A stretch of 64,000 nt of DNA from CAMLFJ01 sp035524955 (GTDB taxonomy: Bacteria > Methylomirabilota > Methylomirabilia > Rokubacteriales > CSP1-6), in the NCBI GenBank assembly GCA_035524955.1, contig DATLFG010000064.1, positions 100,827-164,826 on the forward strand. Reading direction: 5' to 3'. Shown here piece after piece: positions 52,177 to 59,440 of this stretch. The position numbers and the translations under genes were made by a program. Each line of letters opens with the position of its first letter. The stretch's first letter is position 1. The notes below the pieces were generated by a model that made no database searches, was not told the DNA's origin, and saw only the letters and a program-made list of their open reading frames with translations.

Positions 52177-52377
52177 ATGGGTGTCTACGCGGAGCTGCGG
52201 GGGTTCGTCCTGACGCATCGCGAGTGCGGCGTGCTGCGCGGCGCCACGAAGCCGATCGACCGGGGGTTCCGTCTGGCTGTCATCTGCCCGTGCGGCGCGC
52301 GGTTTCTCCGGTCGGTCTACGCGGAGGACCCCGAGGCGGAGCGCCTGCAGGAGGCGCTGGCCGCCTTCCAGGCCTGA
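52177..52377 (+). CDS. Small Cys-containing protein of unknown function
   Basis: A 66-residue protein with HRECGVL near residue 14 and CPCGARF near residue 40, which could bind one zinc, and an acidic helical end. TACTCT (52161-52166) ends ten bases before the ATG at 52177. It is transcribed away from the formate dehydrogenase gene and converges on the HTH gene. No known family. Confidence 0.6.
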   Translation: MGVYAELRGFVLTHRECGVLRGATKPIDRGFRLAVICPCGARFLRSVYAEDPEAERLQEALAAFQA

Positions 52378-52386
52378 AGATCCCGT

Positions 52387-52653
52387 CTACTCCCGGATCC
52401 AGGACTCGGCCAGGGGCACTTCCGCGGGTTGGGCGCCGCGTCCCTCCGGTGCCGCGGCGGCCGTGGTCGAGGGGGCCAGACGCAGCAGGGGCTCGATCTC
52501 GGCGCGCCGGTAGAGGCGCTGGCGCTTGATGCCTTGGCGGTAGCTCTTCAGCAGTCCACGGCTCACGTAGGCGTAGAGCGTCTCGCGCTTCACCCCGAGC
52601 AGGCCCGCCGCCTCGTCGCCCGTCAGGTACTCCTCGCCCTCGATCACGACCAT
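52387..52653 (-). CDS. Helix-turn-helix regulator, MerR/excisionase type
   Basis: An 88-residue protein with a winged HTH: EYLTGDEAAGLLGVKRETLYAYVSRGLLKSYRQG, then KRQRLYRRAEIEPLL, followed by a Pro/Ala-rich tail. It is divergent from the citrate synthase gene; in related systems this HTH is even fused to citrate synthase. TAGCAT (52660-52665, reverse) ends six bases before the ATG. It probably controls the citrate synthase through the phased repeats at 52714. Confidence 0.83.
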   Translation of the reverse strand: MVVIEGEEYLTGDEAAGLLGVKRETLYAYVSRGLLKSYRQGIKRQRLYRRAEIEPLLRLAPSTTAAAAPEGRGAQPAEVPLAESWIRE

Positions 52654-52713
52654 GCTCCCATGCTAGCAGTCCCCCTCCGGCTCGGCCCGCCATTGTCGGG
52701 CTCTATATGGTCT

Positions 52714-52739
52714 AATCAAGTTAAATCAACTATAATCAA
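52714..52739 (+). promoter_or_regulatory. Citrate synthase promoter with three helically phased AATCAA repeats
   Basis: AATCAA occurs at 52714-52719, 52724-52729 and 52734-52739, exactly 10 bp apart. The -10 box TATAAT (52731-52736) overlaps the last copy. The patch is very AT-rich for this genome. Such face-of-the-helix spacing suggests cooperative binding by the divergent HTH regulator and repression of the citrate synthase gene. Confidence 0.65.
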
Positions 52740-52756
52740 TCAGGGAGGACACGGCC

Positions 52757-53917
52757 ATGACGACGGCGTACAAGGACGGGCTCGAGGACATCATCGCGGC
52801 GCGGTCGGCGGTCTGCCGGGTCGACGGGGAGGCCGGGCGCCTCTACTATCGCGGCTACGAGATCGCGGACCTCGTCTCCGCGGCCAGCTTCGAGGACACC
52901 ACGCGCCTTCTCTGGGTCGGCGAGCTGCCCTCGGCGGCCGAGCGCGCCGACTTCGCAGCGCGGCTCGCGCAGACGCGGCCCCTGCCGCCACCCGTGCTTG
53001 ACCTGCTGCGCCGGCTGCCCCGGGAGTGCCACCCGCTCGATGCCCTGCGCACCGCGGTGTCGCTGGCCGCCGCGTCCGATCCGGACGTCCGCTCCGACGA
53101 GCCCGCCGCCAACCTGCGCAAGGCCTACCGGCTGATGAACCTGGTGCCGGCCACGGTGGCCGCCTGGCAGCGCATTCGCACCGGGCGCGAGCCGGTGGCC
53201 GCGCGTCTGGACGGCTCCCACGCCGCGAACTTCCTCTACATGCTCGACGGCGAGGCGCCGGCCGCAGAGGTCGCGCGGGTGCTGGACGTGATCCTCACGT
53301 TGCACGCCGACCACGAGTTCAACGCCTCCACCTTCGCGGCGCGCGTCGCGGTGGCCACGGTGGCGGACATGCATTCCGCCGTCGTGGCGGCCATCTCGAC
53401 GCTGAAGGGGCCGCGCCACGGCGGCGCCAACGAGGACGTGCTGGCCATGCTCCTCGAGATCGCCGAGCCTTCGCTTGCCGAGGCCTTCGTGGACGCGCGG
53501 ATCGGGGCGCGCGCCGCGCTCTCCAAGCGGGATCGCGCCAATCCCAAGACGCGCATGCCCGGCTTCGGCCACCGCGTCTACCGGGTGGACGACGCGCGGG
53601 CGCGGGTATTGCGCGGCATGGCCAAGTCCATGGCGGAGGCCACCGGGCGCGGCAAGCTCTTCGAGGTGGCGGAGCGGCTCTACGACGCGATGAAGGCGCG
53701 GACGAGCCTGCCGGTCAACGTGGACTTCTTCTCCGCGGTGGTCTACGACGCGCTCGGCATCCCGCCCGACTTCTGCACGTCCATCTTCGCGGTCGGCCGG
53801 GTGGCCGGCTGGTGCGCGCACATCATGGAGCAGTACGCCGACAACCGCCTGATCCGGCCGCGCGCGGACTACATCGGCCTACCCGCCCGCGCGGTACCCC
53901 AGGCCTCCGCGCCGTAG
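52757..53917 (+). CDS. Citrate synthase-family protein
   Basis: A 386-residue enzyme with the citrate synthase triad regions: LHADHEFNAST, MPGFGHRVYRVDDARARVL, and VNVDFFSAVVYDALG, plus acyl-CoA loop KGPRHGGANEDVLAMLLE. It condenses oxaloacetate with acetyl-CoA or propionyl-CoA; 2-methylcitrate synthase cannot be excluded. GGGAGG precedes the ATG. It interrupts the two formate dehydrogenase subunit genes and is oriented opposite to them. Confidence 0.92.
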   Translation: MTTAYKDGLEDIIAARSAVCRVDGEAGRLYYRGYEIADLVSAASFEDTTRLLWVGELPSAAERADFAARLAQTRPLPPPVLDLLRRLPRECHPLDALRTAVSLAAASDPDVRSDEPAANLRKAYRLMNLVPATVAAWQRIRTGREPVAARLDGSHAANFLYMLDGEAPAAEVARVLDVILTLHADHEFNASTFAARVAVATVADMHSAVVAAISTLKGPRHGGANEDVLAMLLEIAEPSLAEAFVDARIGARAALSKRDRANPKTRMPGFGHRVYRVDDARARVLRGMAKSMAEATGRGKLFEVAERLYDAMKARTSLPVNVDFFSAVVYDALGIPPDFCTSIFAVGRVAGWCAHIMEQYADNRLIRPRADYIGLPARAVPQASAP

Positions 53918-53930
53918 GCCTCCCTCACCC

Positions 53931-54020
53931 TAGGCCCCCTCACCCTGCCCTCTCCCCAGAGGGGAGAGGGGGATCGGAACCCTCGCCCCCGGAGGGGAGA
54001 GGGCAGGGTGAGGGGGCGTC
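53931..54020. repeat. Double family A palindrome between convergent genes
   Basis: Two hairpins, CCCTCTCCCC-AGA-GGGGAGAGGG and CCTCGCCCCC-related with GGGGAGAGGGCAGGG, are bounded by CCCCTCACCCTG and CAGGGTGAGGGG as an outer inverted repeat. The element fills the gap between the citrate synthase stop and the NuoEF stop. It closely resembles the copy inside the NuoEF gene at 55538. Confidence 0.7.
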
Positions 54021-54033
54021 GAGAGGTGAGCGG

Positions 54034-56097
54034 CTAGAGTTCGCCCGGGAAGTCGCCGAGCGCGGACAGGATCGAGAGCGGCGCGGCCTGACCGAGGCCG
54101 CAGAGCGAGGCCACACGCACCACGTCGGCCAGCTCGGTCACCGCCTGACGGTCCACCGGCGCGGAGCCGTCGAGCATGTCGCGCAGCCGCGCGGTGCCCT
54201 CGCGGCACGGCGTGCACTTGCCGCAGGACTCCCGCGTGTTGAAGTCGAGCAGCACGCGTACCGCCTCGGCGACGGGAACCCCCGCGTGCAGCGCCGCGAT
54301 GCCTCCGGTGCCGGGATTCGGGTTGCCGCCGGGCACGAGCGGCTCGTCGAAGCGGCGCGGGGGCACCAGGATGCCGGAGGGGCCGCCCAGCGCCACCGCG
54401 GTCACGGCGCGCGCGTCCGGCGCGCCGCCGCCCATGCGCTCGAGCAGATCGCGCAGCGTCAGGCCGAGCTCCGCCTCGATCACCCCGGGGCGGGCCACGT
54501 GCCCGGAGAGGCCGAACACCTTGGTGCCATGGCCGCGGCCGAGCCCGGTCCACCAGTCGGCGCCGCGCCCGAGGATCAGCGGAACCGTGAACAGCGTCTC
54601 CACATTGTTGATGACGGTCGGCCGGCCGTGGACGCCCGACTCGGTCGGGAACGGCGGCTTCGGCCGCGGCATCGCGCGCCGCCCCTCGAGCGACTCCATC
54701 AGCGCCGTCTCCTCGCCGAGGACGAAGCCGCCCGCGCCGCGCCGGATCTCGACCGCGACCGAGAAGTCGCTGCCGAGCACGCGCTCGCCCACGAAGCCGC
54801 CGGCGCGCGCCTGCTCCAGCGCCCGCGCGACGTGACGCGCGGCCAGATGCGCCTCGCCATGGATGTAGAGGATCACGCGCGAGGCCCCCGCCGCGTAGGC
54901 GGCCAGCAGCGCGCCCTCCAGGAGGCGGTGGGGATCGCCTTCCAGGAGATGGCGGTCCTTGAAGATGCCGGGCTCACCCTCCTCGCCGTTGACGATCAGG
55001 TACTTGATCGAGCCGGGCGCGCGCCGCGCGCCTTCCCACTTGAGCGCGGCCTGGAAGTAGGCCCCGCCGCGCCCGCGCAGCCCCGCGCGCTTGACCGTCT
55101 CGATCACGCGCCCGGGCTGCGCCTCGGCCAGCACGCGCTCGAGCGCCTGGTAGGAGCCTCGGCGCATCGCGTCGGCGATGTCGCCCGGATCCGTGATGCC
55201 GCAGCGGCTCATCAGCTCGCGGCGCTGGCCGGCGAGGAAGGCGGCAACGTCGGCGTGCTCGAGTGGCGCGCCGCTGCCGACGGCGTCCAGCAGCGCCGCG
55301 GCCCGATTCGGGGTCACGCGCGGGATGACGCGGGGGGCCTCGTCGCCGCGCAGCACGGTGACCACGGGGGCGGCCCAGCACATGCCGTTGCAGCCGCCGG
55401 CGACGACGCGGGCGGGGAAGTGGCGGCGCGCGATCTCGTCATGCAGGGCCTCGAGCGTGTCGGCCGCGCCCACCGAGAGGCCGCAGGTGCCGGTGCCGAC
55501 CACCAGGGTGATTGGGGGCAGGGTGAGCCGAGGTGCGCCCCTCACCCCGGCCTTCTCCCCGGAGGGGAGAGGGAGATCGCGCGGCCCATCTCCGGATGGG
55601 AGAGGGCTCCCGCGGGAACCCTCTCCCCCGGAGAGGGAGAGGGCAGGGTGAGGGGGTGGCGCGGCCAGCAGCGCGTCCACCGTCCCCGCCTCGACGCGCC
55701 CCCGATGCGCACCCTCCACCTCGACCACCGGCGCCATCGCGCAGTCGAACGCGCAGTCGAGCCGCTCGAGCGTGACCCCACCGTCGGGCGTCGTCGCGCC
55801 CGCCGCGATGCCGAGGCGCCGCTCGCACGCGGCCAGCACGTCGAGCCCGCCCCGGACCCGGCACGAGAGCCCCACGCAGACCCGCACCACGCGCCGGCCC
55901 GGCTCGGTCAGCCGGAACTCGGGATAGTGCGTGGCGACGCCGTACACCTCACTCTTCGGCACGCGCAGGTGGTCCGCCGCCTCCTCCAGCGTGGCGGGCG
56001 AGAGCCAGCGATCGCGGTGCTGGAGCGCATGCAGGGCGGGGAGCAGCCAGGTCCGCTCGCGCGGGAACCGGCTCAGGGCGTCGGCGGGCTCGGGCAC
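54034..56097 (-). CDS. NuoE-NuoF fusion, formate dehydrogenase beta (diaphorase) subunit
   Basis: A 687-residue NADH-reducing module. Residues about 10-145 are NuoE-like with 2Fe-2S ligands CVGLSC and CAFDC. Residues 147-189 are a low-complexity PPPHPALSLSGGEG-type linker encoded by a palindromic repeat. Residues 195-270 form a second thioredoxin-like ferredoxin (GTCGLSVGA, GCNGMC). Residues about 290-687 are NuoF-like: GLRGRGGAYFQAALKW for FMN/NADH and CGKCTPCREG..SLCGLGQ for 4Fe-4S. It should reduce NAD with electrons from the alpha subunit at 49405. GTG start at 56097. Confidence 0.92.
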   Translation of the reverse strand: MPEPADALSRFPRERTWLLPALHALQHRDRWLSPATLEEAADHLRVPKSEVYGVATHYPEFRLTEPGRRVVRVCVGLSCRVRGGLDVLAACERRLGIAAGATTPDGGVTLERLDCAFDCAMAPVVEVEGAHRGRVEAGTVDALLAAPPPHPALSLSGGEGSRGSPLPSGDGPRDLPLPSGEKAGVRGAPRLTLPPITLVVGTGTCGLSVGAADTLEALHDEIARRHFPARVVAGGCNGMCWAAPVVTVLRGDEAPRVIPRVTPNRAAALLDAVGSGAPLEHADVAAFLAGQRRELMSRCGITDPGDIADAMRRGSYQALERVLAEAQPGRVIETVKRAGLRGRGGAYFQAALKWEGARRAPGSIKYLIVNGEEGEPGIFKDRHLLEGDPHRLLEGALLAAYAAGASRVILYIHGEAHLAARHVARALEQARAGGFVGERVLGSDFSVAVEIRRGAGGFVLGEETALMESLEGRRAMPRPKPPFPTESGVHGRPTVINNVETLFTVPLILGRGADWWTGLGRGHGTKVFGLSGHVARPGVIEAELGLTLRDLLERMGGGAPDARAVTAVALGGPSGILVPPRRFDEPLVPGGNPNPGTGGIAALHAGVPVAEAVRVLLDFNTRESCGKCTPCREGTARLRDMLDGSAPVDRQAVTELADVVRVASLCGLGQAAPLSILSALGDFPGEL
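55538..55656. repeat. Family A palindromic element inside the NuoEF coding sequence
   Basis: Bounded by CCCCTCACCCCGGCC and GGCAGGGTGAGGGGG, this element of about 119 bases contains three short hairpins (TCTCCCCGGAGGGGAGA; ATCTCCGGAT; CTCTCCCCCGGAGAGGGAGAG). It is read without a stop as residues about 147-189 of the NuoE-NuoF fusion, between two folded domains. The copy resembles the intergenic element at 53931. Confidence 0.8.
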
Positions 56098-56107
56098 GTC
56101 GGCGGGC

Positions 56108-56800
56108 TCAGCGCGCCGCGGCCACGGGATCGCGCCGGCCGGCCTCCGCGAAGCCCTTCTGCCGGAGCAGGCATGAGTCGCAGAGCCCGCAGGCCCGGCC
56201 GTCGGGCTGGGGCTCGTAGCAGGACCACGTGAGGGCGAAGTCCACCCCGAGCTCGGCGCCCCGCTCGACGATCTGGGCCTTGGTCAGGCGGATCAGCGGC
56301 GTGTGGATCGTGAGGCGGCTCCGGCCCTCGACCCCGGCCTTGGTGGCCAGGTTCGCCATGCGCTCGAAGGCCTCGATGTACCCGGGTCGGCAATCTGGAT
56401 ATCCGCTGAAGTCGTAAATATTTACCCCGATGAAGATGTCTTGTGACTCGAGCACCTCCGCCCAGGCCAGCGCGTGGCTCAGGAAGATCGTGTTCCGCGC
56501 CGGAACGTACGTGACCGGAATACCCGTGCCCATGGCCTCGTGGCTGCGACCCTTGGGCACCCGGATGTCGGCGGTCAGCGCCGAGCCGCCGATGGCGCGG
56601 AGGTCCAGGCGGAGCACCAGGTGCTCCCTGGCCCCGAGCGCGGCGGCCACCCGCCGGGCGGACTCCAGCTCCCGGTCGTGCCGCTGGCCGTAGTCGAACG
56701 AGAGCGCGTAGCAGTCGAAGCCCTCCGCCCGCGCCACCGCGAACGCGGTCGTCGAGTCGAGGCCGCCAGAGAGCAGGACCACCGCGCGGCGGGCCGGCAT
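56108..56800 (-). CDS. queC: 7-cyano-7-deazaguanine synthase QueC
   Basis: A 230-residue ATP-dependent enzyme converting 7-carboxy-7-deazaguanine and ammonia to preQ0 in queuosine biosynthesis. PP-loop LLSGGLDSTTAFAVA is near residues 9-23; PVTYVPARNTIFLSHALAWAE is a family block; zinc ligands are in CYEPQPDGRACGLCDSCLLR. The ATG overlaps the queE stop (ATGA). QueD is not in the window. Confidence 0.95.
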   Translation of the reverse strand: MPARRAVVLLSGGLDSTTAFAVARAEGFDCYALSFDYGQRHDRELESARRVAAALGAREHLVLRLDLRAIGGSALTADIRVPKGRSHEAMGTGIPVTYVPARNTIFLSHALAWAEVLESQDIFIGVNIYDFSGYPDCRPGYIEAFERMANLATKAGVEGRSRLTIHTPLIRLTKAQIVERGAELGVDFALTWSCYEPQPDGRACGLCDSCLLRQKGFAEAGRRDPVAAAR

Positions 56801-57477
56801 CAGACGCCGCGCTTCGCGCCCCAGATCAGGATGTGGAGCCGGGGCGAGAAGCGGAAGCCGAGTGCCTTGCAGGCCTCCACCAGCCACGGGGTGCGCGCCG
56901 CCAGGTCCTCGGCCCGCAGGCCCTCCGGCTGCAGCAGCACGCGCTCGCGGGGCAGCGCGAAGCGCTCGGCCAGCCGGAGCACCTCGCCGACCTCGCCGGG
57001 CTCGCTCACCACGAACTTCCACCAGGCCCCGCGCGCGAGGAAGGCGCGGATCGCGGTCGGGTCGACGCGGGTGCTCTCGGGGACGCCCGAGCCCGAGAGC
57101 TTCAGCGAGACGTTCCACTGGATGCCGGCGTCGGCCTCGGCGGCCGGTGGGCAGGTGCCGGAGGTCTCGACCTCGACGACGTACCCCCGCGCGGCGAGCG
57201 CGGCGGCGAGGGGGGCGAACAGCGGCGACTCGAGCGGCTCGCCGCCCGTGATCACCACGCGGCGGCAGGGGAAAGCGGCTACCTCGTCCAGGAGCGCGGG
57301 GAGCTCGACCTCCCGGCCGGCGGCCGGATCCCACGAGTACTTCGTATCGCACCAGCCGCAGCCGACGGTGCAGCCCTGCAGGCGCACGAAGATGGCGGGC
57401 AGGCCGGCGGTGGCGCCTTCGCCCTGGATGGAATAGAAGGCCTCGGCGATGCGGCCGCGGGGGGTGGTCGACGCCAT
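56800..57477 (-). CDS. queE: 7-carboxy-7-deazaguanine synthase QueE
   Basis: A 225-residue radical SAM enzyme forming 7-carboxy-7-deazaguanine from 6-carboxytetrahydropterin. The start has AEAFYSIQGEGATAGLPAIFVRLQGC, then the cluster motif CTVGCGWCDT (CxxxCxxC) and VVITGGEPLESP. TAGTAT (57490-57495, reverse) lies 12 bases before the ATG. Translational coupling to queC puts two consecutive pathway steps together. Confidence 0.94.
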   Translation of the reverse strand: MASTTPRGRIAEAFYSIQGEGATAGLPAIFVRLQGCTVGCGWCDTKYSWDPAAGREVELPALLDEVAAFPCRRVVITGGEPLESPLFAPLAAALAARGYVVEVETSGTCPPAAEADAGIQWNVSLKLSGSGVPESTRVDPTAIRAFLARGAWWKFVVSEPGEVGEVLRLAERFALPRERVLLQPEGLRAEDLAARTPWLVEACKALGFRFSPRLHILIWGAKRGV

Positions 57478-57576
57478 GAGGTCGGGAAAATACTAGCATG
57501 GCCGGGCCACCGGAAGGTCTTGCTGGCGGGCCATCCACCTGATATAACAGCAGCCAAGTCGGACAAGGAGGGTGCC

Positions 57577-57852
57577 ATGGCTTACAGCCTGACCGATTCC
57601 CTCAAGCACAACCGCTTCAGTATCGTCTCCGTGGACAAGGCCGCCGGCACCGTGCGCGTCCGGGGTGAGGCCGAAGTCTGTACCGACCTGAGCTGCGGAG
57701 AGACGGTGGTCGTGACCGACGAGGGCACCACCCGCGATCTCGAGCAACTCTACGCGGGCGACATCGTCACGGTCGATCAGCAGGACGGGCGGGCCCAGCA
57801 GATCCGCGTCGTGCGTCGCGTGTGGGAGGAGTACTCCAGCCCCGAGTGGTAG
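57577..57852 (+). CDS. Conserved-looking small protein of unknown function
   Basis: A 91-residue, beta-rich protein (RFSIVSVDKAAGTVRVRGEAEV.., CGETVVVTDEGTTRDLEQLYAGDIVTVDQQDG) with two Cys (CTDLSC). AAGGAGG precedes the ATG, and TATAAC (57543-57548) may be the -10, so this gene has a normal leader. No domain recognised; an SH3-like or hypothetical barrel is plausible. Confidence 0.7.
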   Translation: MAYSLTDSLKHNRFSIVSVDKAAGTVRVRGEAEVCTDLSCGETVVVTDEGTTRDLEQLYAGDIVTVDQQDGRAQQIRVVRRVWEEYSSPEW

Positions 57853-57861
57853 GCGACGCGC

Positions 57862-58578
57862 CTACGCGATCCCGGTGTGGATGGTGACGGTCCCCAGCCC
57901 GAGTCGCCGGTAGGTCACGCCCCGCAGTCCGACCTGCTCCATCAGCGTCACGAGCTCGCCCGGTGTCACGAAGCGGTCCACCGACTGCGGCAGGTAGCTG
58001 TAGGCCTCGCGGTCGCCCCCCACGAGCTGGCCGATCCAGGGCACCACGCGGTGGAAGTAGAACCGGAACAGCGCGGTGAAGCCGGGCGTGCGCATCTGGG
58101 TGATCTCGAGCGCCACCACGCGCCCGCCCGGCCGGGTCACCCGCTGCATCTCGCGCAGGCCCTGCTCGAGGTCGGCCAGGTTGCGGAGCAGGAACGCGCT
58201 CGTCACGCAGGCGAACGTGCGCGTCCCGAAGGGCAGGGCCAGCGCGTCGGCGGCCAGGAGGCGGATGCGGCGCGTCTCCTCGAGCCCGTCCACCTTGTCG
58301 CGCGCCACCGCGAGCATGCCGAGCGAGAAGTCGGCCGCGACCACCGTGCGGTGCGGGTGCACCTCGGCCAGATCGATGGCGAGGTCGCCGGTGCCGGTGG
58401 CCAGGTCGAGCGCGGGGCCGTCGGGCGAGGGGATGGTCTGACGCGCGGCCACCCGGCGCCAGCTATGGTGCAGGCCGAGGGTCATGAGCCCGTTCATCAG
58501 GTCGTAGCGGCGGGCGATGCGCGAGAACATCGCGCGCACGAAGCGGGCCTTCTCGGCGCCATGGAGCGTCCCGGTCAC
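57862..58578 (-). CDS. ubiE: Quinone C-methyltransferase, UbiE/MenG family
   Basis: A 238-residue SAM-dependent methyltransferase. FSRIARRYDLMNGLMTLGLHHSWRR near residue 20 and DLATGTGDLAIDLAEVHP near 55 are UbiE hallmarks; FLLRNLADLEQGLREMQRVTRPGGRVVALE follows, and the ending YRRLGLGTVTIHTGIA is typical. It methylates the ring of demethylmenaquinone or its ubiquinone counterpart. GTG at 58578 overlaps the ubiA stop. Confidence 0.94.
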   Translation of the reverse strand: MTGTLHGAEKARFVRAMFSRIARRYDLMNGLMTLGLHHSWRRVAARQTIPSPDGPALDLATGTGDLAIDLAEVHPHRTVVAADFSLGMLAVARDKVDGLEETRRIRLLAADALALPFGTRTFACVTSAFLLRNLADLEQGLREMQRVTRPGGRVVALEITQMRTPGFTALFRFYFHRVVPWIGQLVGGDREAYSYLPQSVDRFVTPGELVTLMEQVGLRGVTYRRLGLGTVTIHTGIA

Positions 58579-59423
58579 GCCAGACGCCCGCCCAGCACCG
58601 ACAAGAAGAGGATCAGCGCGATGTAGCCGTTGACGTTGAAGAACGCGAGATCCAGCCGCGAGAGGTCGCCGGGCGAGACCAGCGAGTGCTCGTAGACCAG
58701 CAGCCCCGCCACCACCAGCACGCCGAGCCAGTAGAGCGGGCCCAACCCCATCATCCAGCCGAGCAGCGTGAAGGCCGCGATGGTCAGCACGTGGCAGACC
58801 CGCGCGGTGGTGAGCGCGGCGGGGATGCCGAAGCGGGCGGGCATCGAATGGAGCCCGTGGCGACGGTCGAAGTCCACGTCCTGGCAGGCATAGATGAGGT
58901 CGAAGCCCGCGATCCACACCGTGAGCGCGAACCAGAGCACGTAGACCGGCGGATCGAAGGCCGCGCGCACCGCGATCCAGCCGCCGGCCGCCGCGATGCC
59001 GTCGGTGAACCCCAGGATCCAGTGCGAGAGCCACGTGAAGCGCTTCGTGTAGGAGTAGCCGACGAGGAACAGCACGGCGAGCGGCGAGAGCAGCAGGCAG
59101 AGCGGGTTCAGCATCCACGCGGACACCAGCAGCAGCGCGGCCGAGAGGAGCGCGGCGACGGTCACCTGGGTGGCGGTGAGGAGACCGATGGGCAGATGCC
59201 GGCGGGCGGTGCGCGGGTTGGCCGCGTCGATGAAGCGGTCGGCCAGCCGGTTCACGCTCATGGCCAGCGTGCGCGCGCCCACCATCGCGAGCGTCACCCA
59301 GATCAGCACGCGCCCGCCCGGCCAGCCGTCGGCGGCCAGCACCATGGCCACGTAGGCGAAGGGCAGGGCGAAGACGGTGTGCTCGAACTTGATCGCGTCG
59401 AGGAGGTGGCGAACCGCGGGCAC
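58575..59423 (-). CDS. ubiA: UbiA-family polyprenyltransferase
   Basis: A 282-residue membrane prenyltransferase with about eight helices. Asp-rich motifs MSVNRLADRFIDAANPRT near residue 55 and DLIYACQDVDFDRRHGLHSMP near 175 bind the prenyl diphosphate through magnesium. It attaches the isoprenoid tail to the aromatic quinone precursor. GTG start at 59423. Located 17 bases after the UbiD-family gene. With UbiD and UbiE neighbours, both ubiquinone and futalosine-type menaquinone routes are possible. Confidence 0.92.
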   Translation of the reverse strand: MPAVRHLLDAIKFEHTVFALPFAYVAMVLAADGWPGGRVLIWVTLAMVGARTLAMSVNRLADRFIDAANPRTARRHLPIGLLTATQVTVAALLSAALLLVSAWMLNPLCLLLSPLAVLFLVGYSYTKRFTWLSHWILGFTDGIAAAGGWIAVRAAFDPPVYVLWFALTVWIAGFDLIYACQDVDFDRRHGLHSMPARFGIPAALTTARVCHVLTIAAFTLLGWMMGLGPLYWLGVLVVAGLLVYEHSLVSPGDLSRLDLAFFNVNGYIALILFLSVLGGRLA

Positions 59424-59440
59424 GGTGGCGGCCGCCCGGC

